DNA of 64,000 nt from Streptomyces canus 299MFChir4.1 (GTDB taxonomy: Bacteria > Actinomycetota > Actinomycetes > Streptomycetales > Streptomycetaceae). The notes under the pieces were generated by a model. That model worked only from the letters and a program-made list of their open reading frames with translations. It was not told the DNA's origin and did no database searches. The translations under genes and the position numbers were made by a program. The DNA lies in assembly GCF_000383615.1 (NCBI RefSeq), contig NZ_KB911585.1:530939-594938 (forward strand), given 5' to 3'. Numbering within the stretch: the first letter of the stretch is position 1; every line of letters starts with the position of its first letter. Shown one piece after another: positions 8,403 to 17,647 of this stretch.

Positions 8403-9563
8403 TCACGCGCCCCAGATCTTCCGGTACGCCTCCCGGTATCCCGCCGGATCCCAGGTCGTGGCGCCTTGGCTGTTGTCGGCCGTGCTGATGTGGATGGGGG
8501 CCACATACCCGCTGGCCGGACGGCCTGAGAAGGCGCGATTGAACTCGTCGACGATCTGCCAGCCCTGCAGGGACAGCGGCTCCGGCACGGTGGCCGCCTG
8601 GTACTGCTTGCTGTTGATGCGCTGGAAGGCGGAGGGGTCGCCGTCGCCGGCGCCGATGTTGAAGGGCGGGCCGGAACCATTCTTGCCGGCCGCGCGGAAC
8701 GCCGGGGCGGCATCGGCGAAGTACAGGTCGTTGATGGCGACGGAGTGGGTCCATCTCTCCTGGAAGCGGGAAAGCAGTGAGGAGATCTCCCGGGGCGTGC
8801 GGCTGCCGGCATCCGGGATCGGGATGTTCTCGTACGCCAGCAGCTCTACCCCGGCGCAGGTGGCCAGCTCCTTCCTGATCAGGTCGGACTTGTACTTGGC
8901 GAACGGGACCGAGGCATCCGTGAAGACCACGGCCCCGGCTGTGCCGTCGGAGCTCGAGATGACCCACTGCGCACTGGCTCTGGCCACGTCCTCGACTTTG
9001 GTGGTGACGTTGCTGAAGAGCCTGGGGCGCCGGCTGGGGCCGGGGGAAGCGACCGCGTGCCAGCCGATGAGCGGGATGCCCGCCGCGTTCGCGCGGGCCA
9101 CCTGCTGCGAGGTCGAGCCCGGGTCGAAGCCCCCGATGACGATGCCCGAGGGTCTGACGTCCACGGCCTCGCTCATCGCCGCCTGGATGCCGGCGGGGGT
9201 GCCGCCACCGTCGATCACCCGGACGTGCCAGCCGATGACGCGCGCGGCCTTCCGCACGCTGTCCGCGGCGCCCGCGACTCCGGGATTGGTCATGGTCTGG
9301 GCGACGTAGACGATGGTCTTGCCGGCCACCGCGGGGGGACCGCTGGTCGGTCCGTTCCAGGGGATGTCGGACCGCTCCGCCCGGCTGACGGCGGCCTGGG
9401 CCCTGGTCTGGGCCGCGGGGCAGCCGCTCGGACCCGAGGTGGAGTGCGCCGGGCCGCCCGACGAGCCGCGTTCACAGCCGGCCAGCACGAAGAGCGCGAC
9501 CACCACGGCGGTGGCGGTGGACCGCGCGTTGCGGACGGTGGGAGTGTTGCGGTTGCGGTGCAC
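8403..9563 (-). CDS. Sugar-type ABC importer substrate-binding lipoprotein
   Basis: The 386-residue protein begins at a GTG with AAGGAG upstream, has a lipoprotein signal ending VALFVLAGC, and then the periplasmic-binding-protein type I fold typical of the RbsB family (KTIVYVAQTMTNPGVAGAADSVRKAA; SGIVIGGFDP; DDT-type lobe residues). It is the last gene of a three-gene unit transcribed leftward with the permease and double ATPase. The family binds ribose, galactose, xylose, autoinducer-2 or similar small molecules; the ligand cannot be read from the sequence, and no catabolic gene lies beside it. It converges with the SpoIIE phosphatase gene with only 19 bp between stops. Confidence 0.88.
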   Translation of the reverse strand: MHRNRNTPTVRNARSTATAVVVALFVLAGCERGSSGGPAHSTSGPSGCPAAQTRAQAAVSRAERSDIPWNGPTSGPPAVAGKTIVYVAQTMTNPGVAGAADSVRKAARVIGWHVRVIDGGGTPAGIQAAMSEAVDVRPSGIVIGGFDPGSTSQQVARANAAGIPLIGWHAVASPGPSRRPRLFSNVTTKVEDVARASAQWVISSSDGTAGAVVFTDASVPFAKYKSDLIRKELATCAGVELLAYENIPIPDAGSRTPREISSLLSRFQERWTHSVAINDLYFADAAPAFRAAGKNGSGPPFNIGAGDGDPSAFQRINSKQYQAATVPEPLSLQGWQIVDEFNRAFSGRPASGYVAPIHISTADNSQGATTWDPAGYREAYRKIWGA

Positions 9564-9619
9564 GGAAGCTCCTTGCGGAGAATGCCGTCCGGGCGCTCCT
9601 GCGGTGCGCGCGGCGTGGG

Positions 9620-10726
9620 TCATGGAGGGCTGCCAGGCGTGCCGTCGTCCTGTGCCCCGGCGGGCGAATCGCGGGTGACGACCGCACCGGTGCGCAGTCG
9701 GCGACGAGCGGACCAGCCGGCCAGTCCGACGGCGAGGAGCAGGGTGCCGCCGTAGAACAACGGGACCGTCCAGAAGTCGCCGCCCATCTGGGCGATGCCG
9801 GTGAGGCCGACGGCGAGGACGGCGACGGCAACGAGGGTGCCCAGGGCGTTGGGGCGCCCGGGTTTGATGGCTGTGGAGCCGAGGAGGGCCCCGACGAAGG
9901 CGGGCAGCAGGTAATCGAGGCCGACGCTGGGATTGCCGATCTGCTGCTGGGCCGCGAGCAGCACTCCGTCGAAGCCGACGATCAGTCCCGACGCGGCGAA
10001 GGCGTAGACGGTGTACCTGCGGGTCGGGATGCCGACCAGGTCGGCGGCGCGCGGGTTCGACCCGATGACGTGCAGGTACCTGCCGAGCGGCAGCCGCTCC
10101 AGAACCACCCAGAGGGCGACCGCGAGGGCGAGCACGTAGAAGGCGGGAACCGGCAGGCCGAGGAACGTCGAGTCGTAGATGTCGGTGAAGGCGGCCGGGA
10201 GGCCTTGCGGGCCGGGGACGATCCGGCCGCCGCCGGTGACCCATCCGGTCACCGCGTACATCATGCTGCCGGTTCCGAGCGTGGCGATGAACGAATCGAT
10301 CCGCCCGAATTCGACGACGACACCGTTGAGGACGCCCACCACACCCCCTCCGGCGATCACCGTGAGGCAGGCGAGCGGCCAGGGCCACCCCTCGCCCACG
10401 ACGAGTTGCATCACCATAACGTGCGCCAGGCCGAGACCGTAGCCGATGGAGAGGTCGAACGCGCCGGTCACGATGGGGACCATCGCGGCGAGTGCGAGCA
10501 CGGCCGGGATCGACTGGTTGGACAGGATCGAGTCGACGGTGTCCCGGGTGGGAAAGCTACGCGGCAGCGTGAGGGAGAAGATCAGGAAGAGCAGGGCGGT
10601 GAGGGTCAGAAGGCCGTAGGCGCCGATGAATTGCCCGCTCCGGCCGTGCGGTCGGGCGAGTCGCCTCGGTGGTCCCGAGCGACGCGGCCGTGGCGGGGGC
10701 GCAGCCGGAGAGGGGGAGCCGGTCAC
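9620..10726 (-). CDS. RbsC-type ABC importer permease
   Basis: This 368-residue membrane protein belongs to the branched permease family of sugar importers. A basic Pro-rich cytosolic N-terminus precedes about ten hydrophobic segments, and family landmarks include PIVTGAFDLSIGYG, FIATLGTGSMMYAVTGW, GSNPRAADLVGIPTRRY and GALLGSTA. The GTG start at 10726 overlaps the stop of the ATPase gene (GTGA), giving translational coupling. The transport path would be a dimer of this permease with the ATPase at 10723-12270 and the lipoprotein at 8403-9563. Confidence 0.9.
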   Translation of the reverse strand: MTGSPSPAAPPPRPRRSGPPRRLARPHGRSGQFIGAYGLLTLTALLFLIFSLTLPRSFPTRDTVDSILSNQSIPAVLALAAMVPIVTGAFDLSIGYGLGLAHVMVMQLVVGEGWPWPLACLTVIAGGGVVGVLNGVVVEFGRIDSFIATLGTGSMMYAVTGWVTGGGRIVPGPQGLPAAFTDIYDSTFLGLPVPAFYVLALAVALWVVLERLPLGRYLHVIGSNPRAADLVGIPTRRYTVYAFAASGLIVGFDGVLLAAQQQIGNPSVGLDYLLPAFVGALLGSTAIKPGRPNALGTLVAVAVLAVGLTGIAQMGGDFWTVPLFYGGTLLLAVGLAGWSARRRLRTGAVVTRDSPAGAQDDGTPGSPP

Positions 10727-12270
10727 GGATTCGCCGCGGTTCCGGAGGAGGGCAGGGCCGAAGCCGCCCGCGTGAGCCCGGTGACCGTGAGGGCCGGGCC
10801 GGTCAGCTCGGTCGTCACGGATCCGCGGACGAAGACCAGGGCGCGCCGGCACACGCCCGCGACCTCCTCGAAGTCGCTGGAGATGAGGAGGACCGCGAGG
10901 CCGGCGGCGAGCGCCTCGTCGAGCAGGCGGTGGATCGCGGCTTTGGCACCGATGTCCACGCTCGCCGTCGGTTCCTCGAGGATCAGCAGGCGCAGAGCCG
11001 GCCGCAGCCACCGGCCGATCATGACCTTCTGCTGGTTCCCCCCGGACAGCGTGGCGATGGCGGCCTCGCTGTCGTCGGGACGCACCGAGAACCGTTCGAT
11101 CAGGGTGCCGGCCTGGGCGCGTTCGCGGCGGGGGCTGATCCACCGCAGCGCCGACATGCCTCCCGCCCGGGGGTTGGCCAGGAGGTTCTCCCGGACGGTC
11201 AGCTCGGCGAGGCAGCCCTCCCGCTGTCTGTCACCGGGTACGAGGGCGACACCCCGTCCGACGGCGTCCGCGACCGTACGAGGACGGTACGGGCGACCGT
11301 CTAGAAGGGACCGTCCGCCGAGGAGGGGCCGGGCGCCCGCAAGGGCTCGGGCGAGGCCGATGTGTCCGGCGCCCGTGAGGCCGACCAGGCCGAGGACTTC
11401 CCCCCGCCGCAGCTCCAGACCGACCGGTCCCGCGTCGGGGGTGCGCACCCCGTCCAGGGTCAGGACGGCCGGGCCGCCGGCCGGGGTGGTGGCGGGGCGG
11501 TGATCGATCGGCCCCTCGCCGGTGATGGCGCGCACCAGGCGGGCAGGAGTGTGGCTCGTCGGCGAGCCGTGGCTGACCAGGCGTCCGTCGCGCAGCACGG
11601 CGAAGGTGTCGGCGACCTCGTACACCTCGTCCAGGCGATGGCTGACGTAGAGGATGCCGTGCCCCCGGTCGCGCAGGGTGTGCAGCACCCGGAACAACCG
11701 GGTGCAGTCCGCGGCGGGCAGGCGGGCGGTCGGCTCGTCGAGGACGATGAGGCTCGCCCGTGCCGCCAGGGCTCGTGCGACGGCGACAAGCGAACGCTCG
11801 GCAGGGGCGAGGCGGGAGATCGGCGTGTCGGGGTCGAGATGTCCGGCGACGGCCCGCAGGGCCTCGGTGCAGTGTTCTCGGGTGAGCCGCCAGGAGATCA
11901 GTCCGGCGCGGCGCGGATACCCGGCGCTCAGAGCGATGTTCTCGGCCACTGTCATCCACTCCACAAGGCCGAGATCCTGATGGATGAAGGACATGTGCCG
12001 GGAAGCGGCGCGGCTCCCGAGCGGGTGCCCGGCCACGGTGACCTGCCCCGAGTCGGCGTGGTGAACGCCGGCGAGCACCTTGATGAGCGTGGACTTGCCG
12101 GCCCCGTTGGGACCGAGGAGGGCGAGGACGCTGCCGGCGTGGACATCGAGGTCGATCCCGGCGAGCGCGAGGGTTCCCCCGAAGCTCTTGGCAAGTCCGC
12201 GGACACGGACCAGAGGTTCCGCCCCGAAGGGCGGCACCGCATGCGCAGAGGTGTCGTGGGCCTCGTGCAC
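10723..12270 (-). CDS. RbsA/MglA-type ABC importer ATPase with two nucleotide-binding domains
   Basis: This is the fused double ATPase of a ribose-type importer. The first half has Walker A GPNGAGKST and Walker B LIVLDEPTARL, but its signature region (LAPAERSLVAVARAL) departs from LSGGQ. The second half has a P-loop lacking lysine (GLTGAGHIGLA), as is usual in RbsA, with LSGGNQQKVMIGRWL and LILEEPTASVD. The GTG at 12270 has GGAGAGG upstream; an ATG at 12315 is an alternative and would be nearly leaderless relative to the -10 at 12321-12326. It heads the operon ATPase-permease-binding protein. No regulator is adjacent. Confidence 0.9.
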   Translation of the reverse strand: MHEAHDTSAHAVPPFGAEPLVRVRGLAKSFGGTLALAGIDLDVHAGSVLALLGPNGAGKSTLIKVLAGVHHADSGQVTVAGHPLGSRAASRHMSFIHQDLGLVEWMTVAENIALSAGYPRRAGLISWRLTREHCTEALRAVAGHLDPDTPISRLAPAERSLVAVARALAARASLIVLDEPTARLPAADCTRLFRVLHTLRDRGHGILYVSHRLDEVYEVADTFAVLRDGRLVSHGSPTSHTPARLVRAITGEGPIDHRPATTPAGGPAVLTLDGVRTPDAGPVGLELRRGEVLGLVGLTGAGHIGLARALAGARPLLGGRSLLDGRPYRPRTVADAVGRGVALVPGDRQREGCLAELTVRENLLANPRAGGMSALRWISPRRERAQAGTLIERFSVRPDDSEAAIATLSGGNQQKVMIGRWLRPALRLLILEEPTASVDIGAKAAIHRLLDEALAAGLAVLLISSDFEEVAGVCRRALVFVRGSVTTELTGPALTVTGLTRAASALPSSGTAANP

Positions 12271-12315
12271 GGGCCTCTCCCGGGTCGGACCTGTCGTGTT
12301 CTTCCCGATGCGCAT

Positions 12316-12355
12316 CAGTGATATTAGCGTCACATGTCGTACATTTTTAGACATC
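12316..12355 (-). promoter_or_regulatory. Likely promoter and operator of the sugar importer operon
   Basis: On the minus strand a good -10 element, TAATAT, occupies 12326-12321 in an AT-rich island unlike its surroundings. Just upstream, ATGTC and GACAT half-sites separated by 11 bp (plus strand 12333-12353) form a weak palindrome around TACATTTTTA that could bind a LacI- or GntR-type repressor encoded elsewhere. Confidence 0.45.
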
Positions 12356-12405
12356 TGGCTGCTCTCTGTCACCCCAACGGAGCAGCGAATCGCCGGGCCG
12401 GCGCC

Positions 12406-15294
12406 TCAGACCCCCTCAAGCCCGCATTCGGCCCAGATGACCTTGCCCTGCTGGGTGTAGCGCGTGCCCCAGCTCTGCGTCAGCTGCGCGACGAGGAACA
12501 GGCCGCGGCCGCCCTCGTCGGTGCCGGCCGCTCGGCGCAGGTGCGGGGCGGTGTTGCTGGTGTCGGAGACCTCGCAGATCAGGGTGCGGTCGTGGAGCAG
12601 CCGTACCCGGATGGGCCCTGCGCCGTGGCGGATGGCGTTCGTGACCAGCTCGCTGAGCACCAGTTCGGCGGCGAACGCGGCCTCGTCGAGTCCCCAGTCG
12701 GTCAGTTGCCGGGTGGCGGAGGCGCGCACCTCGCTGACCAGGGCCGGATCGGCGGGCAGGTTCCAGGTGGCGATCCGCTGGGGGTCGAGGGCGTGGGTGC
12801 GGGCGACGAGCAGGGCGATGTCGTCGCACGGGTGGGCGGGGGCCACCGTGTCGAGTATCGCCTCGCAGGTCTCGTCGGGTGTGCCCTTCGCTTGGGCCAG
12901 GGTGGCGCGCAGCTGCTCGAGGACCACGTCGACGTCGCGGTGACGGTCCTCGATGAGCCCGTCGGTGTAGAGGACCAACTGGCTGTTCTCGGGGAGGTCG
13001 AGCTCGGCGGCTTCGAACGGCAGGCCGCCGAGGCCGAGCGGCGGTCCGGCGGGCAGGTCGGGGAACCACACGGTGCCGTCGGGGCGGACCAGAGCGGGCG
13101 GGGGATGGGCGGCCCGGGCCATGGTGCACCGCTGTGTGGTCGGGTCGTAGATGGCGTAGAGACAGGTCGCGCCGATGATGCCCGCGTCCACGGCGCCGGG
13201 GTCCTCCCGGTCCAGGCGTCCCACGAGTTTGTCGAGGTGGGTGAGGACCTCGTCCGGGGGGAAGTCGAGTTCGGCGAAACTGCGGGCGGCCGTGCGCAGC
13301 CGCCCCATGGTGGCGGCGGAGAGCATGCCGTGGCCGACGACGTCGCCGACGAAGAGCCCGATGCGGCTGCCGGACAGGGGTATGACGTCGTACCAGTCAC
13401 CTCCCACGTCGGATTCGGCGGGCAGGTAGCGATGGGCGACCTCGACGGCGTCCTGGTCCGGCACACCGTGCGGGAGCAGGCTGCGTTGCAGGGCCAGGAC
13501 CATGGCACGTTCGCGCGTGTAGCGCCGGGCGTTGTCGATGGACAGTGCGGCACGGGCGGCCAGTTCCCGGGCCAGCGACCGGTCGTCGTCCCCGAACGCC
13601 GGCGAGTCCTGCGCGCGGTAGAAGGCGGCCACGCCCAGGACCGCGCCGCGGGCGACCAGGGGCACCGCGATGAGGGAGTGGACGTGGCTCAGCAGCTGTG
13701 CGGAGTATTCGGGGTCCTGCGCGAACCAGCCCGCGGCAGCCTTCAGGTCCGGTTCGAGCACTGCCTGGCCGCTCGTCAGGCACCGCGACTGCGGCATCGT
13801 CGGACCGTAGTCGACCTGCTTGCCGACCGGGTGGAATGGACAGTCGTCATGGATGCCGTGGACCACCGTGCGGCGTAGGTCACTGCGGGGATCGGCGGAC
13901 TCCTCGCCGCGGAGCACGGCTTCGGGCAGGTCGATGGTGACGAAGTCGGCCAGTTGCGGCACCGCCGACTCGGCGAGCTCCCTGGCGGTACTGCGCACAT
14001 CCAGTGTGGTGCCTATGCGGACGCCGGCCTCGGACAGCAATTCCAGGCGGCGGCGCGCGGCCAGGGCGTAGGTCCCCACGTGCGGCTCCCCCACCATCAT
14101 GAGCCCTCTCGCCGGGGGCGGGGAGCCGGAGTGCTCGTCCGTCGTGCCGTCGCCGGCCGTGACGCCCTCGACGCCCGGGGCGACAGGGCCGTGCTCCGTG
14201 CCGGGCAGATCCTCCGCCGGCGGGGTGATGCGGAGCTGCCCGGGCGCCACGTCGCGAACCGCTCTCAAGAACGTGAGGGAGGTGGCGACGGCAAGCTCGG
14301 CTGACAGGCCCAGCGGCTCGTGGACCTGACGCGGGAGGGCGAGGGGCTCGCGCGGTGAGGGACCGGGGACAACGGCCTCGACGGCGAAGCCCTGCACTCC
14401 GGAGGCACTCGCCATCGGCCGGCTCACGAGCGTGACCCGACGGCCGTCGGACAGGGACACGTCGACACGGGCCCGCTGCGCGTACGCGATCAGCTCGGCG
14501 GCCTTCTCCATGAGGATCGTCCGGTCGCGGGGGCTCATCTCCACGGCCAGTTCCCGCACCCCTACGCGGTGTCGAGGACCTGCGGCGGCCTCGGCTCCGC
14601 TGTCCAGGTACGCCTGCAGCAGAGCGCGCTCACGCGAGGAACTCTGCCCCAGCAGCCGCCGCTCGATGGTCTCGGCCGCCTTGCGTATCACGGTGTCCAG
14701 CGCCGGGTCCTCGGCGCTGCGCGGATAGCCGAAGCACAGGACGCCCTCGATGCGGCCGCTGAGCGGGTCGCGGACGGGAAGCGCGCGGCAGGCGCTGCCC
14801 TGGGAGCGCTCGGCGAAGTGCTCGGCACCGTAGACCCGGATGGGTCGGCGCTCGGCCAGGGCGAGACCGATGCCGTTGGTACCCGCGACCTTCTCGGCGA
14901 ACACGAACCCGGGGGCAGTCTGGATGGCCGGGAGAACTCTGGCCAGCGACGCTTCTCCGAATCGGCGTAGGAGAACCGTCCCGCTCGCATCGGCGACGGA
15001 GATGTTCATCGCGCTGCCGGCGAACATGGCCTGCAGCCGGTCGAGCACCGGAACGGCCGCGCGGACGATCCGTCCGTCCGGTTCGAAGTCCTCCCGGAAG
15101 GGAAGGTCGGACTGGTCAGGCGACAGCCCCAGGGTCCGGCAACGCCGCCAGGAATCCAGGATCGACGCGCGCACGCCTGCCTCGACCGGCTCACCCTGCA
15201 GGAACCGCTCACGGAAACCGGCGGGCCCCGTGCCGCCTGGCGCACGCCCCGCCGGTATCGGGTCTTCGCCGGCCTGAACCACGCTCCGCCTCAC
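12406..15294 (-). CDS. SpoIIE/PP2C phosphatase with AcoR-like GAF front and C-terminal anti-sigma ATPase
   Basis: The product has about 962 residues. The first 210 or so (ILDSWRRCRTLGLSPDQ; FAEKVAGTNGIGLALAE; EHFAERSQGSACRALPVRDP) resemble the GAF sensor region of AcoR-type sigma-54 activators, an uncommon partner for a SpoIIE domain. A second GAF (about 405-590), a PP2C/SpoIIE domain (about 605-805; GGDWYDVIP, GDVVGHG, LVLYTDGLIEDR) and an HATPase_c kinase domain (about 825-960; LVLSELVTNAIRHG, DEGGRGLFLV) follow. The pairing of phosphatase and kinase suggests control of a STAS antagonist. The GTG start has GAAGG five bases upstream. It lies upstream of, and co-oriented with, the sugar importer. 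Confidence 0.88.
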   Translation of the reverse strand: MRRSVVQAGEDPIPAGRAPGGTGPAGFRERFLQGEPVEAGVRASILDSWRRCRTLGLSPDQSDLPFREDFEPDGRIVRAAVPVLDRLQAMFAGSAMNISVADASGTVLLRRFGEASLARVLPAIQTAPGFVFAEKVAGTNGIGLALAERRPIRVYGAEHFAERSQGSACRALPVRDPLSGRIEGVLCFGYPRSAEDPALDTVIRKAAETIERRLLGQSSSRERALLQAYLDSGAEAAAGPRHRVGVRELAVEMSPRDRTILMEKAAELIAYAQRARVDVSLSDGRRVTLVSRPMASASGVQGFAVEAVVPGPSPREPLALPRQVHEPLGLSAELAVATSLTFLRAVRDVAPGQLRITPPAEDLPGTEHGPVAPGVEGVTAGDGTTDEHSGSPPPARGLMMVGEPHVGTYALAARRRLELLSEAGVRIGTTLDVRSTARELAESAVPQLADFVTIDLPEAVLRGEESADPRSDLRRTVVHGIHDDCPFHPVGKQVDYGPTMPQSRCLTSGQAVLEPDLKAAAGWFAQDPEYSAQLLSHVHSLIAVPLVARGAVLGVAAFYRAQDSPAFGDDDRSLARELAARAALSIDNARRYTRERAMVLALQRSLLPHGVPDQDAVEVAHRYLPAESDVGGDWYDVIPLSGSRIGLFVGDVVGHGMLSAATMGRLRTAARSFAELDFPPDEVLTHLDKLVGRLDREDPGAVDAGIIGATCLYAIYDPTTQRCTMARAAHPPPALVRPDGTVWFPDLPAGPPLGLGGLPFEAAELDLPENSQLVLYTDGLIEDRHRDVDVVLEQLRATLAQAKGTPDETCEAILDTVAPAHPCDDIALLVARTHALDPQRIATWNLPADPALVSEVRASATRQLTDWGLDEAAFAAELVLSELVTNAIRHGAGPIRVRLLHDRTLICEVSDTSNTAPHLRRAAGTDEGGRGLFLVAQLTQSWGTRYTQQGKVIWAECGLEGV

Positions 15295-15411
15295 TCGCGC
15301 CTTCGACAGTCAATTCTTATGAAATGTCTGGTATGGACGAGGATACGGGCATTGGAGGCGCGAGTCACCGTTCACAAGCCCCTCACACACGGTGACCGGG
15401 CCGGATCGGCG

Positions 15412-16380
15412 TCACAGGACCGCGACCGGGTTGACGGGCGAGCCCGTCCCGCCCGGGACGTTCAGCGGCGCCACGACGAGCATGAAGTCGTGGCGCCCCG
15501 CCGCCGCGGTCGCGGCGGACAGTGCCTCCAGGTCGAGGTTGTCCAGGAGTGGTATCCCCATCGCGGCCACGGCCAGGGCGTGGACCGGCGAGTGCACGCC
15601 GTCCACGGGTGAGGGCCGTACGTCACTGTCGCCGTCTCCGCCCAGCAGCGCGATGCCACGCTCGGCCAGCAGCGGCAGGGCGTCCACATGAAAGCCCGCG
15701 CTGGCCGTGTCGGGGTCCCAAGCGCCGAGTTCCTCGCGGCGCCGGACCTGTCCGGAGCGCAGCAGTACCGCGTCGCCATCGCCGATCGTCACATCGAGCG
15801 CCCTCTCCACCGCGACGATGTCCCTCGCGTGCACCGCTCGCCCCGGCTCCAACCAGGGGGACCCGAGGACGGCGGGCAGGTCGAGGAGCACTCCCCTCGT
15901 GACGAGGGCCCCGAGCGTCGACACCGCGCCGAAGCGGGCGCCAGCGGCATCGACGACCTCATGTGCCGTGCGGCCGTCGTAGAGCTGCCCCCGATAGGCG
16001 ATGTGGCACAGCGCGTCGAGATGGGTGATGCCCTTGCCGTGGTAGTCGGCGGCGATGAAGTCCTTGTGGGTGGAGGGTTCCGGCGCCTCCACGTCACCGA
16101 GGTCGGTCATGTGGTGCAGGGCGGGCTTGCGGTTGCCCGGGCCCGGCCGGGTGTTCCACGGCAGTGCCAGCGGGACGACCGTCCCGGTCCGCACGCAGGC
16201 TGCGGCCCGCCGCACATGGTCCGCGGTGACCCGGTTCCAGGCACCGCGGTCGGCCGGGGACCAGCGACCCCATGTGCGAACCGCCTCGAAGAGTGCGTCG
16301 AACTCCCGACGGGAGACAGCGGGCCCGTTGCCGACGCCGGTCGGCGCGGGATTCGCGGCATCGGCGGAACTCGGACTCAT
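15412..16380 (-). CDS. Cyclase-family metal-dependent hydrolase (PF04199)
   Basis: This 322-residue protein has the metal-binding signature of the cyclase/kynurenine formamidase family (GKGITHLDALCHI, the HxGTHxDxxxH pattern with Thr retained), plus GGDGDSD and a C-terminal HDFMLVVAPLNVPGGTGSPVNPVA typical of the longer, bacterial branch. These enzymes hydrolyse amides or lactone-like esters or act in polyketide and aromatic metabolism; the substrate here is unknown. The ATG at 16380 has GGTGAG spaced five bases away and is preferred to a GTG six bases earlier. It stands alone, with a decayed region upstream and a phosphatase gene downstream on the same strand. Confidence 0.85.
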   Translation of the reverse strand: MSPSSADAANPAPTGVGNGPAVSRREFDALFEAVRTWGRWSPADRGAWNRVTADHVRRAAACVRTGTVVPLALPWNTRPGPGNRKPALHHMTDLGDVEAPEPSTHKDFIAADYHGKGITHLDALCHIAYRGQLYDGRTAHEVVDAAGARFGAVSTLGALVTRGVLLDLPAVLGSPWLEPGRAVHARDIVAVERALDVTIGDGDAVLLRSGQVRRREELGAWDPDTASAGFHVDALPLLAERGIALLGGDGDSDVRPSPVDGVHSPVHALAVAAMGIPLLDNLDLEALSAATAAAGRHDFMLVVAPLNVPGGTGSPVNPVAVL

Positions 16381-16829
16381 CTGCACTCACCGCTCCCGGG
16401 CTGGAACGGCTCCGACGGCAGGACGTCACCGGACGCGACACGGATCGGGCTTACGGGGTGTGCGCCCGGCTGACGCCGTGACACGGAGAAGCACCGTCCT
16501 CGTGATCGGAAAACCAGCTTCGCACATTCACGGATGTTTTGGAGAGGTGTTCAGCCCAGGAAGCTCGCCAGTGGATCGCGGCTTTGCACTCGTCAGTGTG
16601 CGCGGCGGGTGGGGGAAGAAGCCGCACGCTGCCGTCGGCGACCAGTCGCAGGGACCAACACCGCAGGCGCGGGTATCACCGTGAGCCAGCAGAGGTCGGC
16701 CGTGTCGAAGTCTGCGCCGTGTTTGGCGCGCTTCTCTGCGCGGGGGTGGACAAGGTCGCGGTAGGTCCGTAGCAGGTCTGAGGTCATTTTTGCGTCTTTG
16801 CGGCTGTGCGCCCTGGAAGCGTCAGGGAT
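16381..16829. other. Gene-poor stretch upstream of the cyclase-family gene
   Basis: No supported gene is seen. Base composition is less GC-rich than the neighbours in places (around 16500-16570 and 16790). A minus-strand frame over about 16600-16800 contains a passable coding-like run (MTSDLLRTYRDLVHPRAEKRA) but lacks a ribosome site and any recognised family, so it may be part of the decayed region to the right. Confidence 0.4.
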
Positions 16830-17480
16830 TCGCGCGAGTCCTTCGCATGGGGTCACCCGGCAACTCGGCGATAGCGTCGCCGAGTTCGAGATCGGAGTAG
16901 AGCTCAGTTCGGCTGACCAGATAATCCGCCCGCAAATTCGCGGGCACTCTTCGACGCCGTCCTCGATCGCCTTGCGCGCGAACACCACGCTCCATGTTGA
17001 CCGGGTGGGAGTCCGTGACTGCGATGTCCAGCATTGCCAGGACCCAGCGTGCCCAAAGTCTCGGCGGAGCCGTCGTCGGTGGACTCGCCTGCGCGGCGGC
17101 AGGCCATCGCGAGCGCGCCTCCGCCGGCGACCGGGTTCCGCACAGCCCCGCGGCCCCGTGCCGTGATCGTCGGCCGGTCGCGGGCGGGCTCGCGCAGGTC
17201 CGGTCGGGACCGCGACCGCTGTCGGGGCCCTTCCCCGGCCCATGAGTTCGACGTACTCCTCGCCCCGCTCCTCGCGTGCCGTACCAGGGGCACCACGGGC
17301 TCGACGAACTCGTACCACCGCGTTTACGGGTGCGGGACGCTACGGATCGGCACCACCGGGCTCCTCGTCGTGGAGGACAGTCAGGCCGTGGTGAGCCAGG
17401 TGGCATGTCAGGCAGGCGCGGCACCGCGCCGGTCCCCTCTGCGGCAGTGTGCGCCGTTTCACGCATCGCAGAACCTCCCC
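16830..17480 (-). pseudogene. Decayed minus-strand coding region, family not recognised
   Basis: A strong ribosome site, GGGGAGG (17480-17474), sits seven bases before an ATG at 17466, yet the reading frame soon loses coding character. Plausible protein-like runs then appear successively in different minus frames: CRACLTCHLAHHGLTVLHDE, YEFVEPVVPLVRHA, REERGEEYVELMG, ACRRAGESTDDGSAETLGTL, AMLDIAVTDSHPVNMERG and SDLELGDAIAELPGDPM. This pattern fits one or more genes broken by several indels. I cannot name the family. Reading it as simple intergenic DNA remains possible, but the ribosome site and patches of ordinary codon use argue against that. Confidence 0.35.
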
Positions 17481-17647
17481 AAGTTGCCCAGATCACAGCG
17501 CAAACGCCCCGATGGCATCCATGCTCGAAACGGACGCTGAGTCCTGAACCGGTGCGCACTGTCGTGGATTTGGATGAATCGCTTCCAAGTGGCCTATGAC
17601 ACAGCGCCTGTGACAATTCCCCTCGTTCCCTGCAGAAAGGGCCAATC

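Noticed and set aside
12334..13878. A plus-strand frame opposite the AcoR-like SpoIIE gene
   Set aside because: No motifs, biased composition, and the minus strand shows intact phosphatase and ATPase domains.
16593..17318. An intact 241-residue gene upstream of the cyclase-family gene
   Set aside because: It has no ribosome site, odd Arg-rich stretches and no family; the coding-like pieces lie in different frames.
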